Shown here one piece after another: positions 25,558 through 37,263 of a DNA stretch of 64,000 nucleotides. The notes below the pieces were generated by a model. It did no database searches and had not been told where the DNA came from. It saw nothing but the letters and a program-made list of their open reading frames with translations. The stretch spans positions 906,591-970,590 of the forward strand of contig ML213505.1 of assembly GCA_004369045.1 (NCBI GenBank). The letters run 5' to 3'. The stretch's first letter is position 1, and the number at the start of each line of letters is the position of its first letter. The position numbers and the translations under genes were made by a program. This stretch comes from Heliocybe sulcata (Eukaryota > Basidiomycota > Agaricomycetes > Gloeophyllales > Gloeophyllaceae).

Positions 25558-27242
25558 CTATAATCTCGAGCCATTGGCAGCGTCCATCACAAGCCTCTGC
25601 CACGCAGCGGGGTCGAGCGTCGATCTCGTAGGACTCGGAATGTTCCTAGGAACACGCCGGATATCTTCATTTGGCGCCGAGCGAAACCGTCGGATATCCG
25701 CCCCTCCAGGACCATAGTTGGCAAACTGACGAGGCGGAGCATACTGAACCCGTCGCACTTGGTAGGGCTGCGAAGTATCCACGGTCGCCGACCGGATGGG
25801 GATCCCTCTTGGTGGCCGTGGGATGACAGACCCTACGGGAGGACGGGCCCCAATGCCCGCCATATTTCCGCCCATGCTGGATCCAGGAAGTGCCGGCGGG
25901 AAAGCAGCTGGCATGCCATTTGGAGGCATCGCCTGTGGATGCCTGAAAGGATCGCGGTCCATCGCTGGAGACTGCGTACGAATAGGGACAGGTGGCAGGG
26001 GCATTTGGCTCTCGTCGTACCTGGTCGGACGACTGGTGTGTATTGATGTCGATCTGGGAGGCACGTTTTGCAGTCTTACAGAGTCATTGGCAGAGGGCTG
26101 CGGCGTGGACCTTCCCATCCGCTCACTTGGCATCGGGCTTCCAGGCAGCCCTACCGTGGGACGCGGCGGGATAGCAAACTGTACTCGTGTCCCAGAAGAT
26201 GGTGTACCTGAGCGACCACTGAGAGCCGTAGGGGGCGGCACCTCTTCCGCCGGAGATGGAGACTTCATGCTAGGTGTTGTCTCTCCCGTCTCTGCCGAGT
26301 ACATCGAAGCCTCGCTCTTGAAGCTAGGCATGTGGCCGAGGCTAGCCCCTGTAGATACCTGCAAAGTAGCGCTGACGCCCTCGACATCGACGTACATCCG
26401 CTCGCCAATCATCTTTTCCTCGTCTATGAGCGTCTTGGAAGAGTCGGTCGACATCTTCGAGATGTGACGGGAATGCTTAGAGTCCTCCGAGTCATTCGTG
26501 GTCTCAGGACGAGGAATGTAAGGGACCACTGGAAGGGAAAACGAGTAGACTGTGACTGAAATATAGAAGCATTTCAGTACTCGTCAGATTGCGTTGTTCC
26601 GTACTTACGGAGAACAGCGGTTATCCAGGCGCCGATTACTGAGATCATGTGTACAGTCATGCAGCCGCCGCCTACACCCTGCAGTCAGGACCTCCGTTTA
26701 ATTAGCATGGACATGACGTTCTTACCAGTCGTGCTACAGGGAAAGTCTGCGCTCCAGGTACTAATCAAGACAGCCGCCGCTAGCCTCTCCGCGTCAGCGA
26801 CTAGATCCACTGTGGCACGTTGTATGCTCTCACCGACATGCAGCCCAACCATTGATACAACTCGCACAACCTCCCATTTGTAGATAAACGCGGAAACCAT
26901 CCTGACAAGCATGGTAAGGGACTGCCATAGGTGCTGAGGGTGCACCTACATCAAATAGAGCAGGATTGACGTCACGCCACTCATGACTATAACAGCGATC
27001 AGAAACCAGCCTGTGCACTTGCTTAATACCCGCCGCAGGGATGAACTGAAGGGACATACGCTGCGCCTCCATGAACATCTTCCACTTCATCGAAGCAAAC
27101 ACCGAGAGAAGGATTGCCCATGCCAAATCAGTGACCGCAATAATAGCTGAAAGAGGGTTGTTAGACGAGACACCTTGTCGCCTTGTAACAACTTACAGAA
27201 AAAACCAATCCGAGCCTTCTTGAAAGCGAACCAGAGTTGCAT
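25558..27242 (-). CDS. MARVEL-like four-helix membrane protein with long disordered tail (copy A)
   Basis: A 476-aa protein in six exons (27197-27242, 27060-27146, 26950-27010, 26726-26901, 26609-26671, 25558-26555). The first ~145 residues carry hydrophobic helices: FFSIIAVTDLAWAILLSVFA, WFLIAVIVMSGVTSILLYLM, an amphipathic region, and MISVIGAWITAVLLTVYSFS. The remaining ~330 residues are Pro/Ser/Arg-rich, hydrophilic and cytoplasmic by expectation, with proline runs (PLPPVP, IPPRP) that could bind SH3 or WW domains. Exon 3 is 61 nt, starting and ending in the same phases as in copies B and C (29835-29895, 31875-31935), which argues for common descent. Fungal MARVEL proteins are linked to plasma-membrane organisation, but no function is assigned to this one. 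Confidence 0.72.
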
Positions 27243-27845
27243 GGTGAAAGTCGAAGAAACCACAAACAAACGGAAAAGACGAAGACGAAAAAGAAACCAC
27301 AGCAACAAAAAGAAGAGAAAGAAAGAGGAAAGGATCCAGTCCTACACCTCAAAGACCGATGCTCGAGATGAGGAGAAGGAACCGGCTGACCCAGTCAGAG
27401 GAAGGTCGAAAGATGGGATCGAACACGGGCTTGGGACATTATTTAAAGAGAGGCCGGACAGGTCCATGAGCTCACAGCAGCACGAGAAAGGAAGCCTGAT
27501 TGGCCCCTGATATATTGCCTGCAGACTACACACTATGCTACACCCCACGACAGACAGCCTTTAGATGTGCGATCCGGCGTGTCATTTTGTCAGGCGAAAC
27601 TCGACTTTGGGCGCATGAACAGCCTCGGGAGGGGGTTAGGCAAAAGATATTCGGATGGGCGCAGGTACAGAGGCGGCGGAGACAAGTAGCAACTGGTTGT
27701 TGCCCAACGACGAGATCCCCGAGACGATCAACGACGATTCCCATTGGCCCCACGCGAGTCCTATTTCCGGCCACTCTTCTACTGACCGCGACTTTGAATG
27801 ATGCACTGATCTTGTAGCCTCTCTCACTGCCTCCCTCCACCTCTC
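27243..27845. promoter_or_regulatory. Divergent promoter of copy A and the proton channel
   Basis: A 603-bp region between opposing start codons (27242 minus, 27846 plus). It contains CCATTGG at about 27740-27746, a CCAAT-box form, close to the channel start. The near side of copy A is very purine-rich on the plus strand, that is pyrimidine-rich on its coding strand, as fungal 5' leaders often are. No gene seen. Confidence 0.4.
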
Positions 27846-28621
27846 ATGTCAGAACAACAGCCTCTCCTTCAATCCCAGCTCGGACACGACGTCGAGCGCG
27901 GCGATGGTGGCCAGGAGACACGCTCAGGCTGGCGTGTGAGGTTGGGCCAGTTCCTCGAGTCGCCCGGATTTCACAAGACCGTCATTACGTTGGCGAGTAG
28001 ACGTTCATTGCTCACTCAAACGCCTGCAGGACACTTCATGTTCATCCTATTTGCTTTTCGCTATAATAGATCTCTATTGATGCCGCCTGTGTTCTCGCAG
28101 ACCTCGTCTACAGCTTTCTATCGCCGGGCTGCACCCCACCGGAAGGCCCTGACGCACCTATATGGCTCGAGGTGCTATCCCACATATCTCTCGCCATAAC
28201 GACGTTCTTCTTGCTTGAAATACCACTCGCCCTCTCCGCATTCGGACTTGGCTACTATTGGCCTCTCACGGGCGTTACGCACGCATCCCTTCATTTATTC
28301 GATGCCATCGTTATTATAGTCACCTTCGTCCTGGAAGTTATTCTGAGAGGGAGGGAACAGGAGCTAGCGGGTCTCCTTATCATACTACGACTGTGGCGGC
28401 TGGTAAAGCTTGTTGGAGGTAATCCTAGTCTGTTACTAAGTCGTCGCATAGCTTATGATAGCCGTGTGCTAGGGGTTGCCGTCGGAGCCGGCGAGATTGA
28501 GGAAGACACAGTCAAAGACTTGAATGAAACTCGCCGTAAATTGGAGGAGGCACTGGCAACCATATCTGACCTGAAAACGGAGAACTCTACTCTGAGGGCA
28601 AGGATAACTGGCCAGGCGTAA
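27846..28621 (+). CDS. Voltage-gated proton channel (Hv1 family)
   Basis: A 214-aa protein consisting of a lone voltage sensor plus a C-terminal coiled coil; it should let H+ out of the cell when the membrane depolarises. Exons 27846-27992, 28070-28418, 28473-28621. S1 holds Asp53 (SIDAACVLAD), aligning with the selectivity aspartate 112 of human Hv1; Asp60 takes the place of human Glu119. S2 carries Glu99 (FLLEIPL), S3 Asp128 (LFDAIVIIV). S4 reads ILRLWRLVKLVGG with Arg156, Arg159 and Lys162 at the three gating-charge positions; human Hv1 has arginine at all three. Residues ~172-210 (EEDTVKDLNETRRKLEEA...) predict a dimerising coiled coil. The first intron (27993-28069) appears to use a GC donor. 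Identification rests on the S1 and S4 motifs together. Confidence 0.88.
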
Positions 28622-28811
28622 TTTGGAAATTACTTCTTGAAGTTCGTCGGTATGTAGCACACTGTTGCACATGAGACCCTAGAATTGAATTGACTATGGT
28701 AGCACTCGTAATGTACAGAGCCTTGTGGGCCTCTAGGGATACACTGATTAACACCTCCAGTAACGTAGGACTGAAGTTCATCGAATAAATCTTGTTCAAC
28801 CGGCCTGCGGT

Positions 28812-30124
28812 CTACTTTCTGTTCGTCGAAGTCGTTCGGGTAAGACTAGCCCGGTGATGATCCGCTCGCATCCACTGCGACCGATGCGGCAGTGGGATGG
28901 GCTTGTCAGGGTTATAAATGTTCTGAGGGTATGCAGGCTTTGCGGCACCACTCCCCGACTCATTGCGAGTAGCTGGTTGGAGCCTATGCATGCCCATCTC
29001 TACGAATCTCGAGCTTGAATTGTCGCTGAGTATCGACACTGCGTCCGACAAGGCCTCGGACAGCGCCTCTTCCTCGTCGCGATCGTCCTTGCGGTGGATG
29101 AAGAACGGCGAGTCCACGCCTCTGCGTGTCTCCTGGCGCTTCGCCCAGGGAGGGCGCTCGTACGTCGAGTTGTGACCTAGATTGTAGAATGCAGAAGGCC
29201 CAGATCCGGAGGGCCCTTGCTTCTCTGGGTCACTGCGAGCTACGAAAGTGCGCGCGATGGGGAGGTTGGTCGTCGAGATTGAGGCCCGAGGGAGCGGTGG
29301 CAATGGTGGTAAGTTCTTAGACTGGGATGGCGATCCGATCTTGCCCTTGCCCTTGGACTGGAACCATGGGACGCTGTAGACGCTTGCCGTCCAGATTGCG
29401 GGATGGTCGCGCCTGTGCACCATCGTAATCCCGATGAGGAGCACGCAATACGAGAACACTTGTACAGGTAATTAAGTGCCGCTGCCACGCATCGTAGGAG
29501 AGGGGACTTACGGAACACAAACGCCAGCCAGGTCGTAGGGAGCAGAATCGACGAAGTCGCGCAGACTGCTCCGTTCAGTGGCTCCCCTCGGCAGAACGCC
29601 GGAGGGCCATTGACTGTAACGTCAATGCTCGCCGCTGGGACTTGGCGTCAGGAAAGGCACTCCAAGGCAGTGGCAGACTACTCACCGAACTGCATAATGC
29701 TGAGGATAACCGTCCATGCACATTCAAATTTAACCTGGGCTGTGCGGGCATTGGCAATGAAAAGTTCCGCAAATGCCCTGGAGCATGATGCTCAGTCTCG
29801 GAGATCTATGATGATCAGGGAGTCGCCCACTCACAAAAAGCTTGCTATGAACATAAGTAAACTGGTGGCGATAACAAACACCGGTGCTCCTGGCACTGTG
29901 GTATAGTGAGCATGGATCCCCTACCAGTGATTGGCGTCGATCTCACCCTGCACTTCATGACTCGTTAAAACTGCAATATGGATCGTGGCGGAAATGAACG
30001 CGATGATGTTGACGATGATGACGATAACTTCGAGAGAAGTCAATGAGGTTCCTTCTGGAGATCTTGGTTACCAACCAAAAAATACACAGCGACCGACGAC
30101 AAATGGATTTTGGAAAAGAGACAT
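28812..30124 (-). CDS. MARVEL-like four-helix membrane protein with disordered tail (copy B)
   Basis: A 346-aa protein in six exons (30094-30124, 29947-30054, 29835-29895, 29686-29777, 29512-29613, 28812-29458). Helices: VIVIIVNIIAFISATIHIAV, FVIATSLLMFIASFLAFAEL, the FECAWTVILSIM segment and WLAFVFLFSYCVLLIGITM; a short loop with NGPPAFC and a second cysteine lies between the last two. The ~180-residue tail is polar and rich in Ser, Arg and Pro. The block VKFECAWT matches VWFECAWT of copy C at the same place, next to exons of identical size (61 then 92 nt). The second exon begins at a CAGAAG tandem acceptor, so one residue may be optional; the first intron is then only 39 or 42 nt. Function unknown beyond the MARVEL-type topology. 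Confidence 0.75.
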
Positions 30125-30755
30125 TTTGCGGGTGGATTAAAGCCGAGCTTCTAGAATACAGATATACGTCGCGTTCGTGACAATGGACCAGCCACAGAAT
30201 GATATGACCGAGCCGGAGAGTCGTTAAAGACAAAAGTCGAGCGCAGAGAAGAGCGAGCAGACGAGGGCCACGGGGGGCTGCAGCAACCACAGGATCTGGA
30301 CTTGCAAGAGATCCCAGATAATAGCCGAGCCTCGTGTGGCGATGCACTGCCCATCCAGAGAACAATAACCTTGACTTGCACAAAGACGCGTATTGTACAC
30401 TCTTGGAAGGATACAAAGGCTCTCGGGTTTTCCGTTATAGTTGGATCAGCGTGTCAGAGGGATACACCTGGCGACATTCGTCCATTGGAACGGTCGAAGG
30501 CCGAGGGCGCAACAGAGAGTAACGGTGCACAGCCACACTGTCGTCCTTTGGCGTTCAGTACCAGCTGCGCCTTCCCAATAGATTCGTACGTGAGAGAGCA
30601 AAGAGTCCCTCAGAGCAGCGTTCATAGGAAATGTCTAGTGGTACAGCTAATGCTACATTACAGTCCTATACCCCGATAGGAAACTGTCGAGACATCTGGC
30701 AACGTTCGGTCGCTGCGTACATTATCCGTACACTATCCGTTCAGCAGATCCACTG
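30125..30755. other. Intergenic between copies B and C
   Basis: Promoter of copy B and 3' UTR of copy C. No coding features seen. Confidence 0.5.
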
Positions 30756-32161
30756 CTATGAACGACTCTGCATCCTGTCTTCGATTTTCCGGAAGATGCT
30801 GATGTCCCCCAAATTCAAAGGAGGAGGCCGAATCATCTCCCCAGAGCTCGTTCGCGAGCGCGGGACCCTGGGCCTTTGGGGGAGCGGCTCGGCTGGAACT
30901 GGTGCAGGCGGTTGTGACCCCGCAGAGGATTGGTGCCCCTGTTTCTTCCTGTCAACAGGACGAGTCATGATGTCCGCCCGCGGCCATTCACCCAAAGGCG
31001 GAGGCGACACCGACCGCGCAATGGCAGCTTGAACTGAGGATGGACTAGCCGCATAGGTGGTCGGCAGGTTCTTCTGAATGTGCTGGGGGTACAAAGAAAC
31101 GTGATTCGTCGCGGAAGCTTGCCGCATGTGTTGTCGTGCGGGATATGCATGTGAAGGCGGAGGACTCGTGCGCCCCGGGAGCACATTCATCGCGGGATTC
31201 TTTTCTGCGGCTTGAAGAGAGAATCGGGTGAAAATGGGAGGAGGGATATGGCGGGGCTGGGGCTGTAGTGCAGCAGCGTCCGATCTGCCCGGGCGTGTGG
31301 AAGAGACAGTCGGGCTTTCAAGGTTTTCGTGAGAGCCAAACCAGCAGAAGGCACGGACACCAGTATGCCAGACATCGGTGTTTTGCTTCTGGTGGACCAC
31401 AGCCAACATGGTAAGAGTCACGGCATAGACGAGCACTGCAACAGATTCAATCAATATGCTACAATCTTGCCACTGGAGAACATACTAATGATCATGATTA
31501 ACCAAGTAAATGCCAGTAGAACTTTCGTAGAAGTGCAAGCTTGAGGTGCGACAAGCGCAGCTGGGGCCATGCGTGATTGGTCTGCGCACATCCGACACGG
31601 AGCATGTCATACATACCATTAGAAGAACACATGATAGTCGTCGGTACCGAGGCTGTAAGAGCAGCAGTCCCAGCTAGAAAACAATTGCAAGTCTAAGTGA
31701 CTGGACGACTCGAGTATCGATTGAATGCACGTACCTAACTCCATAACCCAGAATACCCCCGTCCAGGCGCACTCGAACCACACCCGACTCGTGACAGCAG
31801 TTTTCCGAACCATATCGATCCAGATTCTAGACAAGTTTAAGTAGCCACTCAAACGCACAACCTAGGATACTTACACAGAGAAGATGAATAGGAGACCGAG
31901 GGCCCCCAAGAAAATGAGGTAAATATCCACCGGTGCTGGTAAATGGTCAGGACGACACGCCACCGACGAACGACAGGACATACGATTGTAGGAAATCATC
32001 TGTGCGAGACTAAAGTGCCAGACCCCCACGCTACAGATGATAGCATTGCAGACGATAAAAAGACCTGCCAAGCGCTAGTCGGTACGCAGTCCTGCACGCC
32101 TTGCCAGACTAAGAAGCTCACCAAAGACCAGAGCCCGCAGATAAAGCAATAGAGACCTCAT
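30756..32161 (-). CDS. MARVEL-like four-helix membrane protein with disordered tail (copy C)
   Basis: A 368-aa protein in seven exons (32122-32161, 31984-32064, 31875-31935, 31735-31826, 31617-31673, 31486-31581, 30756-31435). Helices: ALVFGLFIVCNAIICSVGVW, VDIYLIFLGALGLLFIFSV, VWFECAWTGVFWVMEL and VLLAFTWLIMIIMLVYAVTL. The last two loops carry conserved cysteines (IMCSSN, PQACTS). The ~225-residue tail is rich in Pro, Ser and Gln. It shares with copy B the 61-nt and 92-nt exons and the FECAWT motif, and has split B's fifth exon in two. Placement next to B on the same strand fits tandem duplication. The family call is by topology and motif; no biochemical role is inferred. Confidence 0.75.
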
Positions 32162-32966
32162 TGTCAACAAGAAGGAAGAGAGTGGAAGGACCGGTCGACG
32201 GCGGGAAGGAGGGACGATAGGCTCGTGGAAGAGGTCGTGAAGTGCGCGCGCTGGATACGCACTGGGATTTGTATTAGTCCACGATTTGTATTAGTCCACG
32301 CGATGCGATAGATGGGATCGTGAAGCGGTGTTATCGGGCGCAATAGAACCTTAAGAACTTCTCAAAAAGAGGTGAGGACGCCTTTGTACTCCCTTCATAG
32401 GAAAACAGCTTATTGTCCTGGCAAGGCCTACTAGAGCCGCCTGGTCTTGTCAAAATGGTTTCAGGGAGCAAACCTTGCCTCCGCTGCAGCAGAAACAGCT
32501 TTGTCCGTCTAGTCTCCCGCAACACTAGTGGCATGCCATCAGATGTTTCATCCACCGTAGTTATATATTCTATCATGAATATCAATTATCGGGTCTATAC
32601 ACATACAAGAGAGGAATAAGGATAATTAGACGTGGGCAGGAAAAGGTAATACTACAGCATCAGTGAGATACAGTGATTGAGATATAATGCAAGGTCCTCA
32701 TGCAAGAAATATAAATAAATCTGGATGCGAATGGCAGCCAGGATGGTTGAGCTGTGTCGTAGGGATGCGGACCAACTGAGAAGGAGTATCAGGAGCTCCT
32801 GGCACACGCATTGCGTCCCAGGAGTCGCATAACGTCCGTGTAGATGGGCGATGCTGTCGGATCGTTCCTCTAGATGTGAACCTGCCAAACGTGCGCGACG
32901 TCGTGAGCCCGTGAACAGGAGGTTCGGATGGAAGTGTAGGTTGGAAGTTTCCAGGAGCACGGACGA
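32162..32966. other. Intergenic between copy C and the PP4R1-like gene
   Basis: Contains copy C's promoter with a 17-bp tandem duplication (32266-32299) and the 3' flank of the HEAT-repeat gene. No gene recognised. Confidence 0.5.
32266..32299 (+). repeat. 17-bp perfect tandem duplication
   Basis: GATTTGTATTAGTCCAC occurs twice head to tail at 32266-32282 and 32283-32299, about 105 bp upstream of the copy C start codon. It may double a promoter element or be a recent slippage event. Confidence 0.7.
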
Positions 32967-35900
32967 TCAGAGCGAATGAGCGGTTGTCCGCTCAGACGCT
33001 GGAGGCCGAGAGAATATGCTCGATTCTCTCTCGGGCGACGGTCCTCTTGCCTCCGCTCGCAATAATCGAGATTTTGACATATCGGGCGCGAACGAGCGTA
33101 CCTGAGGGGACTGATCCGCCCTCAGATGCGTGACCACATCCAGTACGTGTTTGGGCAATGGTCGTGCAGCTTCCTGCGATTTTTCTGCAAGGAATAAGAG
33201 AACTGCCGAGTGGTGCAATTCAAGAGCGGAAAACTCACCCAGAATGCGCCCGACAAGCCTGGAGACGCCGATTCGGACATCAACAACATTGTCCTTCGCC
33301 AGCATAGCTAAGCTCGTCCATAGCTCACTGTCGTTGATGACGGTCGAGCTAGCTTCAGACCGAACCAATTCCTCTTGGCACGCGATGTAACTGCAGGCCA
33401 AAACAAGTCAGACTGATGAATACATCAAGCAGGTCTTCACTCACGTGTTCCGCTTGCGGAAAGCCCCGGACGATGCCATTTGCTTGACATCATCTCTGAG
33501 TGTGTCTAGGACATCACGACGTTGCGCGAAGGCACGGAAGAATATTGGTACCTAGCATCACTCTAGTCAGCATAGGCATCACGGTACGGATGAGAGACAA
33601 CGCACAGCAGACACCGCGACCGCACGGATAGCTGCGACATCGTCGTAGAGCGCGAGTTTCAACAACGACCGAAGGAGAGTAGGCGTATCGCTAATGAGTC
33701 CAATGAAATCCTCCAGGTTGCGTGCAGCAACTTCCCGTTCCCGCCATCCTCGCAAGTGACCAGAGGACCAAGCCTGATGGAGACTCTGAACCAACACGAC
33801 TCTCTCGGGTCTGCCAAGAGCATTCAACAGAGTGACCATACTCTCAGCGGCCTTGAGTCGGACCTCGCTGGAGTCGAACTTGATCGAGTCGAGCCACAGC
33901 GGTACCAAGTCTCGCTTCGAATGGTCAGGTCCGACGATCTTGGCTAATTCCCCGACGCTAGCGGCCAGAGTCTTCCGTACTCTCGGCGTCAAGTCCTTCC
34001 CAAGGGCAAGGTAAGACTCCCGAAGCTCGCCCCATCGAGCACGCCCGAGAGTCAATGCCACGGCAGGGAAGTTGAAGGCGCATATCAGCAGCCGAGACGG
34101 ATCATCTCCCAGCAGGACTGGATCATTGTCCGGCCACGGTATATTTGGAGGAGCCTTCGTATTCCGGCGCTTATGCCGGCCATCACTCCGCTTCCTGCCA
34201 AGAAACAAGTCGAGGAGTTCATCAGGTGGTCCCTCCTTATCATTGTGGAACGTGTATATGACTTCTCCGAGAGCCTCAAGTATGCCGGATCGCACGGGAG
34301 GTTCTGGGTCTCTCGCAAAAGGAGGGATCGTCTTCACCGCAAGCAAGCGGCGTTGCACAGGCGGAAGACGTGAGAGGAGGCCAGGCAGGGCGAATATCGC
34401 CGAGTGCCGAACATGCCACTCGGTGTCGCCACACAGTGACTCGAACAAGGGCAACTGTGTAGTGATGAACGAAACGAGTATGCCATATGACGTGAAAGGG
34501 CTCACAAGCGAAGATACCACGATCTCCAAGGGCACTACCTTTGCCAACGCACCCAAAGCAAACGATGCTTCCCTTCTAACCCAGTAGATCGGGTCACGGC
34601 CGACTCTTTCAACTTCCTTGACAAAAGCTGTCTGGATGTCGTCTTTCAAAGGACCTATCGAAAGGTTCATGGATATAGAAGATAAACGACAGGAAAGACT
34701 CACATCTGGCAGACAAAGCAGCCATCAAGCTCATGCTAGACACTTTGCCTACTGCGGCTTGTTCACCATCCAGTTCCGTATCCTCGAGCTCGGACGATAG
34801 TTCTGTGGCCGGCTCCTCCTCATTGAAACTCTCCTTCCCCTGTTCTTCAGGATAAGACATTTCCGAGAGATCCTGAGCTTGGATACCCGACGCCCATCGG
34901 TCGGAAGACGGGTTACTAGGTTCAACGACAGCTACTTCCCTTACTAAAGGATTCGATAACGCAGCCCTCTGTATGGGCGAAATGAGCTCGGGTGGTGATA
35001 CAAGGGGAGACGTCGGGGAGGCCGTAGGAATGGCACTCGCGGGAGACAAATCTGGTGTACCGTTCTGTGAGGATAGCGAAGATTCAGATGACTCGGACGA
35101 GAAGGATGACGGTGATGGGATATTGGCTTGAGACAAAGCAGCAACGGCCTTATCAAGCGGGTTGGGCATGGCACTGGCAAGAGGAGTAGGCGTCCCAGAA
35201 GACAACGGAGAAACGTCTAGAGATGCCGGCGGAGAGGATGATGGCTCTTCCTCGACGACAGGGAGTGCAGGGAAATAAGGATTTATGTTAGGGGTCGAAG
35301 TAGCAAAAAGTTCTGGATTGGCAGGTGTACTGGGCGCTGTCCACCATACCTCAGGTCGGTCGTCATCCTCATCTTCTGAGCGACTGCGGTCAGCATCCAC
35401 GTCTAATCGACCCATGCCGATGACAACTTGATATAGCATTTCGCGCTCGAAGAGTTGCTTTTCAGTCTCGCCGAACAGGCCGCTGTGGTTTTCATCAGGT
35501 GCTGAACGAAGACGAGCCAGGATGTCGACCACGGCTGCCCGTGCAGGAGTCCCCACCGCTCTGTTCGGGCTCACGAGGAGGGTCCCGAGTATGGGCGTGA
35601 ATGAGGTGACAGGTATTTGAGGTTCGCTTTCTTCTTGCGAAGGAGTCTCATCCTCAACGACACGGCAGTTCTATGATTGGAGTATGGAAGTTATTCGACT
35701 CGGCAAGAAGGAAGAGGGACACAAGTAACTCACGGAGATGAACCACCACATGATGGAAAGCAATTCGCAGGCCAGAGCTTCCTTGACCGACTCCTCTATA
35801 ACATGATGGTCGCATCAAGGACGCCAACGCTAGTCAACATACACACCTTCGTCCATAGCAAGGCCACTCAAAAGAGGCAGCACGTATTCTACAGCTTCCC

Positions 35901-36483
35901 ACGGAGTAACGTCCGGAAGAAAACTGGTCAAGTTATGAGCGATATACACCCTGTGAGCCATAGTCACGTCATTGAGGGAACAATCGGTACTTCAAAGGAA
36001 TACTTCCCTGTGGAAGGAGGCTTTGCTGCGAGCGAACAGATAGATTTTCTCGAGCGTGCTGAGGGATTCATCGTCGAAGGCCAAGTCCTCACCCTCTTCG
36101 GGATTTGGGATAGCCTCTGGCGGAGGGACGCGCTCGGGATTATTGACGGAAGGAATGCCAATCTCGAAATCAGCATAAGAGGGTGCGAACGGGCTGTTGG
36201 TGGGATGCTCGCGGAAGGGGGAAGGCGGTCGTGTCGAGAGAGAGGGGGAAGGGTGCCGCTCGTCGTACGCCTTGTCTGCATGTGACGCTTCCGGCGATAG
36301 CATGCCATACATGGGAGACGGCGAAGGCGTCTTGGATGGGCGGGCCGGCTCAGGTATGGTAAGCTGGGAGAGCGACGGTTTGATGGAAGGTCTGGGACAC
36401 TGGCGCGGCTCCACAACAGGGTCGGGCTGGAAAAATGTGGTGTACAGAGGCCGTGGATCGATAACGGACACTGCAGTGCCCAT
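32967..36483 (-). CDS. HEAT-repeat phosphatase regulatory subunit (PP4R1-like)
   Basis: A 1044-aa protein in eight exons (36008-36483, 35847-35950, 35734-35795, 34704-35670, 33606-34654, 33445-33551, 33239-33390, 32967-33184). The block LSTLEKIYLFARSKASFHR-VYIAHNLTSFLPDVTPWEAVEYVLPLLSGLAMDE and the following KEALACELLSIMWWFIS are characteristic of the fungal relatives of protein phosphatase 4 regulatory subunit 1. Helical HEAT pairs recur through residues ~540-900 (WVRREASFALGALAKVVP, WHVRHSAIFALPGLL, VRSGILEALGEVI, RKTLAASVGELAKIVG). A long acidic Ser/Pro linker separates the two halves. Family members hold the PP4 or PP2A-like catalytic subunit. The first intron appears to start with GG rather than GT. 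The start codon is the first in-frame ATG and could lie further upstream. Confidence 0.82.
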
Positions 36484-37263
36484 ACAAGTCAATACGAGGG
36501 GGTATACGCGAGAGAAGAGACGAAACGAACTCCTAGGCGCGTCTTAAAGAAGCGCTAGCAGTTAAGCAGCAAGGCAGGAGGAGGTCAGGTGAACAACTCA
36601 CACGAGAGATGGAAAGGACCGCCTTGTCGGAACAAGGAAATGACGCAAGGGCAGTCGGGTGCGATATGGAATAAGGCGGAGCGGACAAACGAGGGGCAGG
36701 CAGGGATCAACTCGTTGCAGCAACGAGACTGGTCGATACTCGGTCGCTTAGTGACTGGCACGGCAAGCGTATGAGGATATGGTGGAAAGGAGGGAAGAGG
36801 CGAGGAGGGCTTGAGTGCTGTGGGCTGGTGCAGAGACTGGCGGGGGGGCAATTAATTAAAGTCCCGACGGTGGTAGGCTGGTGCGGGGCGTGCTGTATGC
36901 TGGAAATTTACTAGACGAACAAACAGACGAATCTCGGAGAGGAGCCGGAGGTTAAGTATACTCTCCTGCCCACATGGTCTAGGCTGTCCATGACGTCACC
37001 CTCACAGTCCCTTCGCCTGCCTTCTTCGGATCACAACCCAAATCTCCCCTGGTCCGCCGCGTCCCGATAAGGCAGCAGAACTCCGACCTCGGTGCCTGCC
37101 GGACCGCCCAGGGCCTGGAGGCGCGGAGACCGTGGACCGATCCCGACCCCAGCCACCCGCGCGCCGCTTTCGATCAGCGCGCCTAGCATTCTGTTGAACC
37201 TGACACACATAGGACTCGCGTCTATCCGGCCAGTAATACAAAGTACATGTGGCTGTATTTACG
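36484..37263. other. Intergenic, no gene seen
   Basis: Promoter of the PP4R1-like gene and 3' end of aspartate aminotransferase. Scanned on both strands; only short chance frames. Confidence 0.5.
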
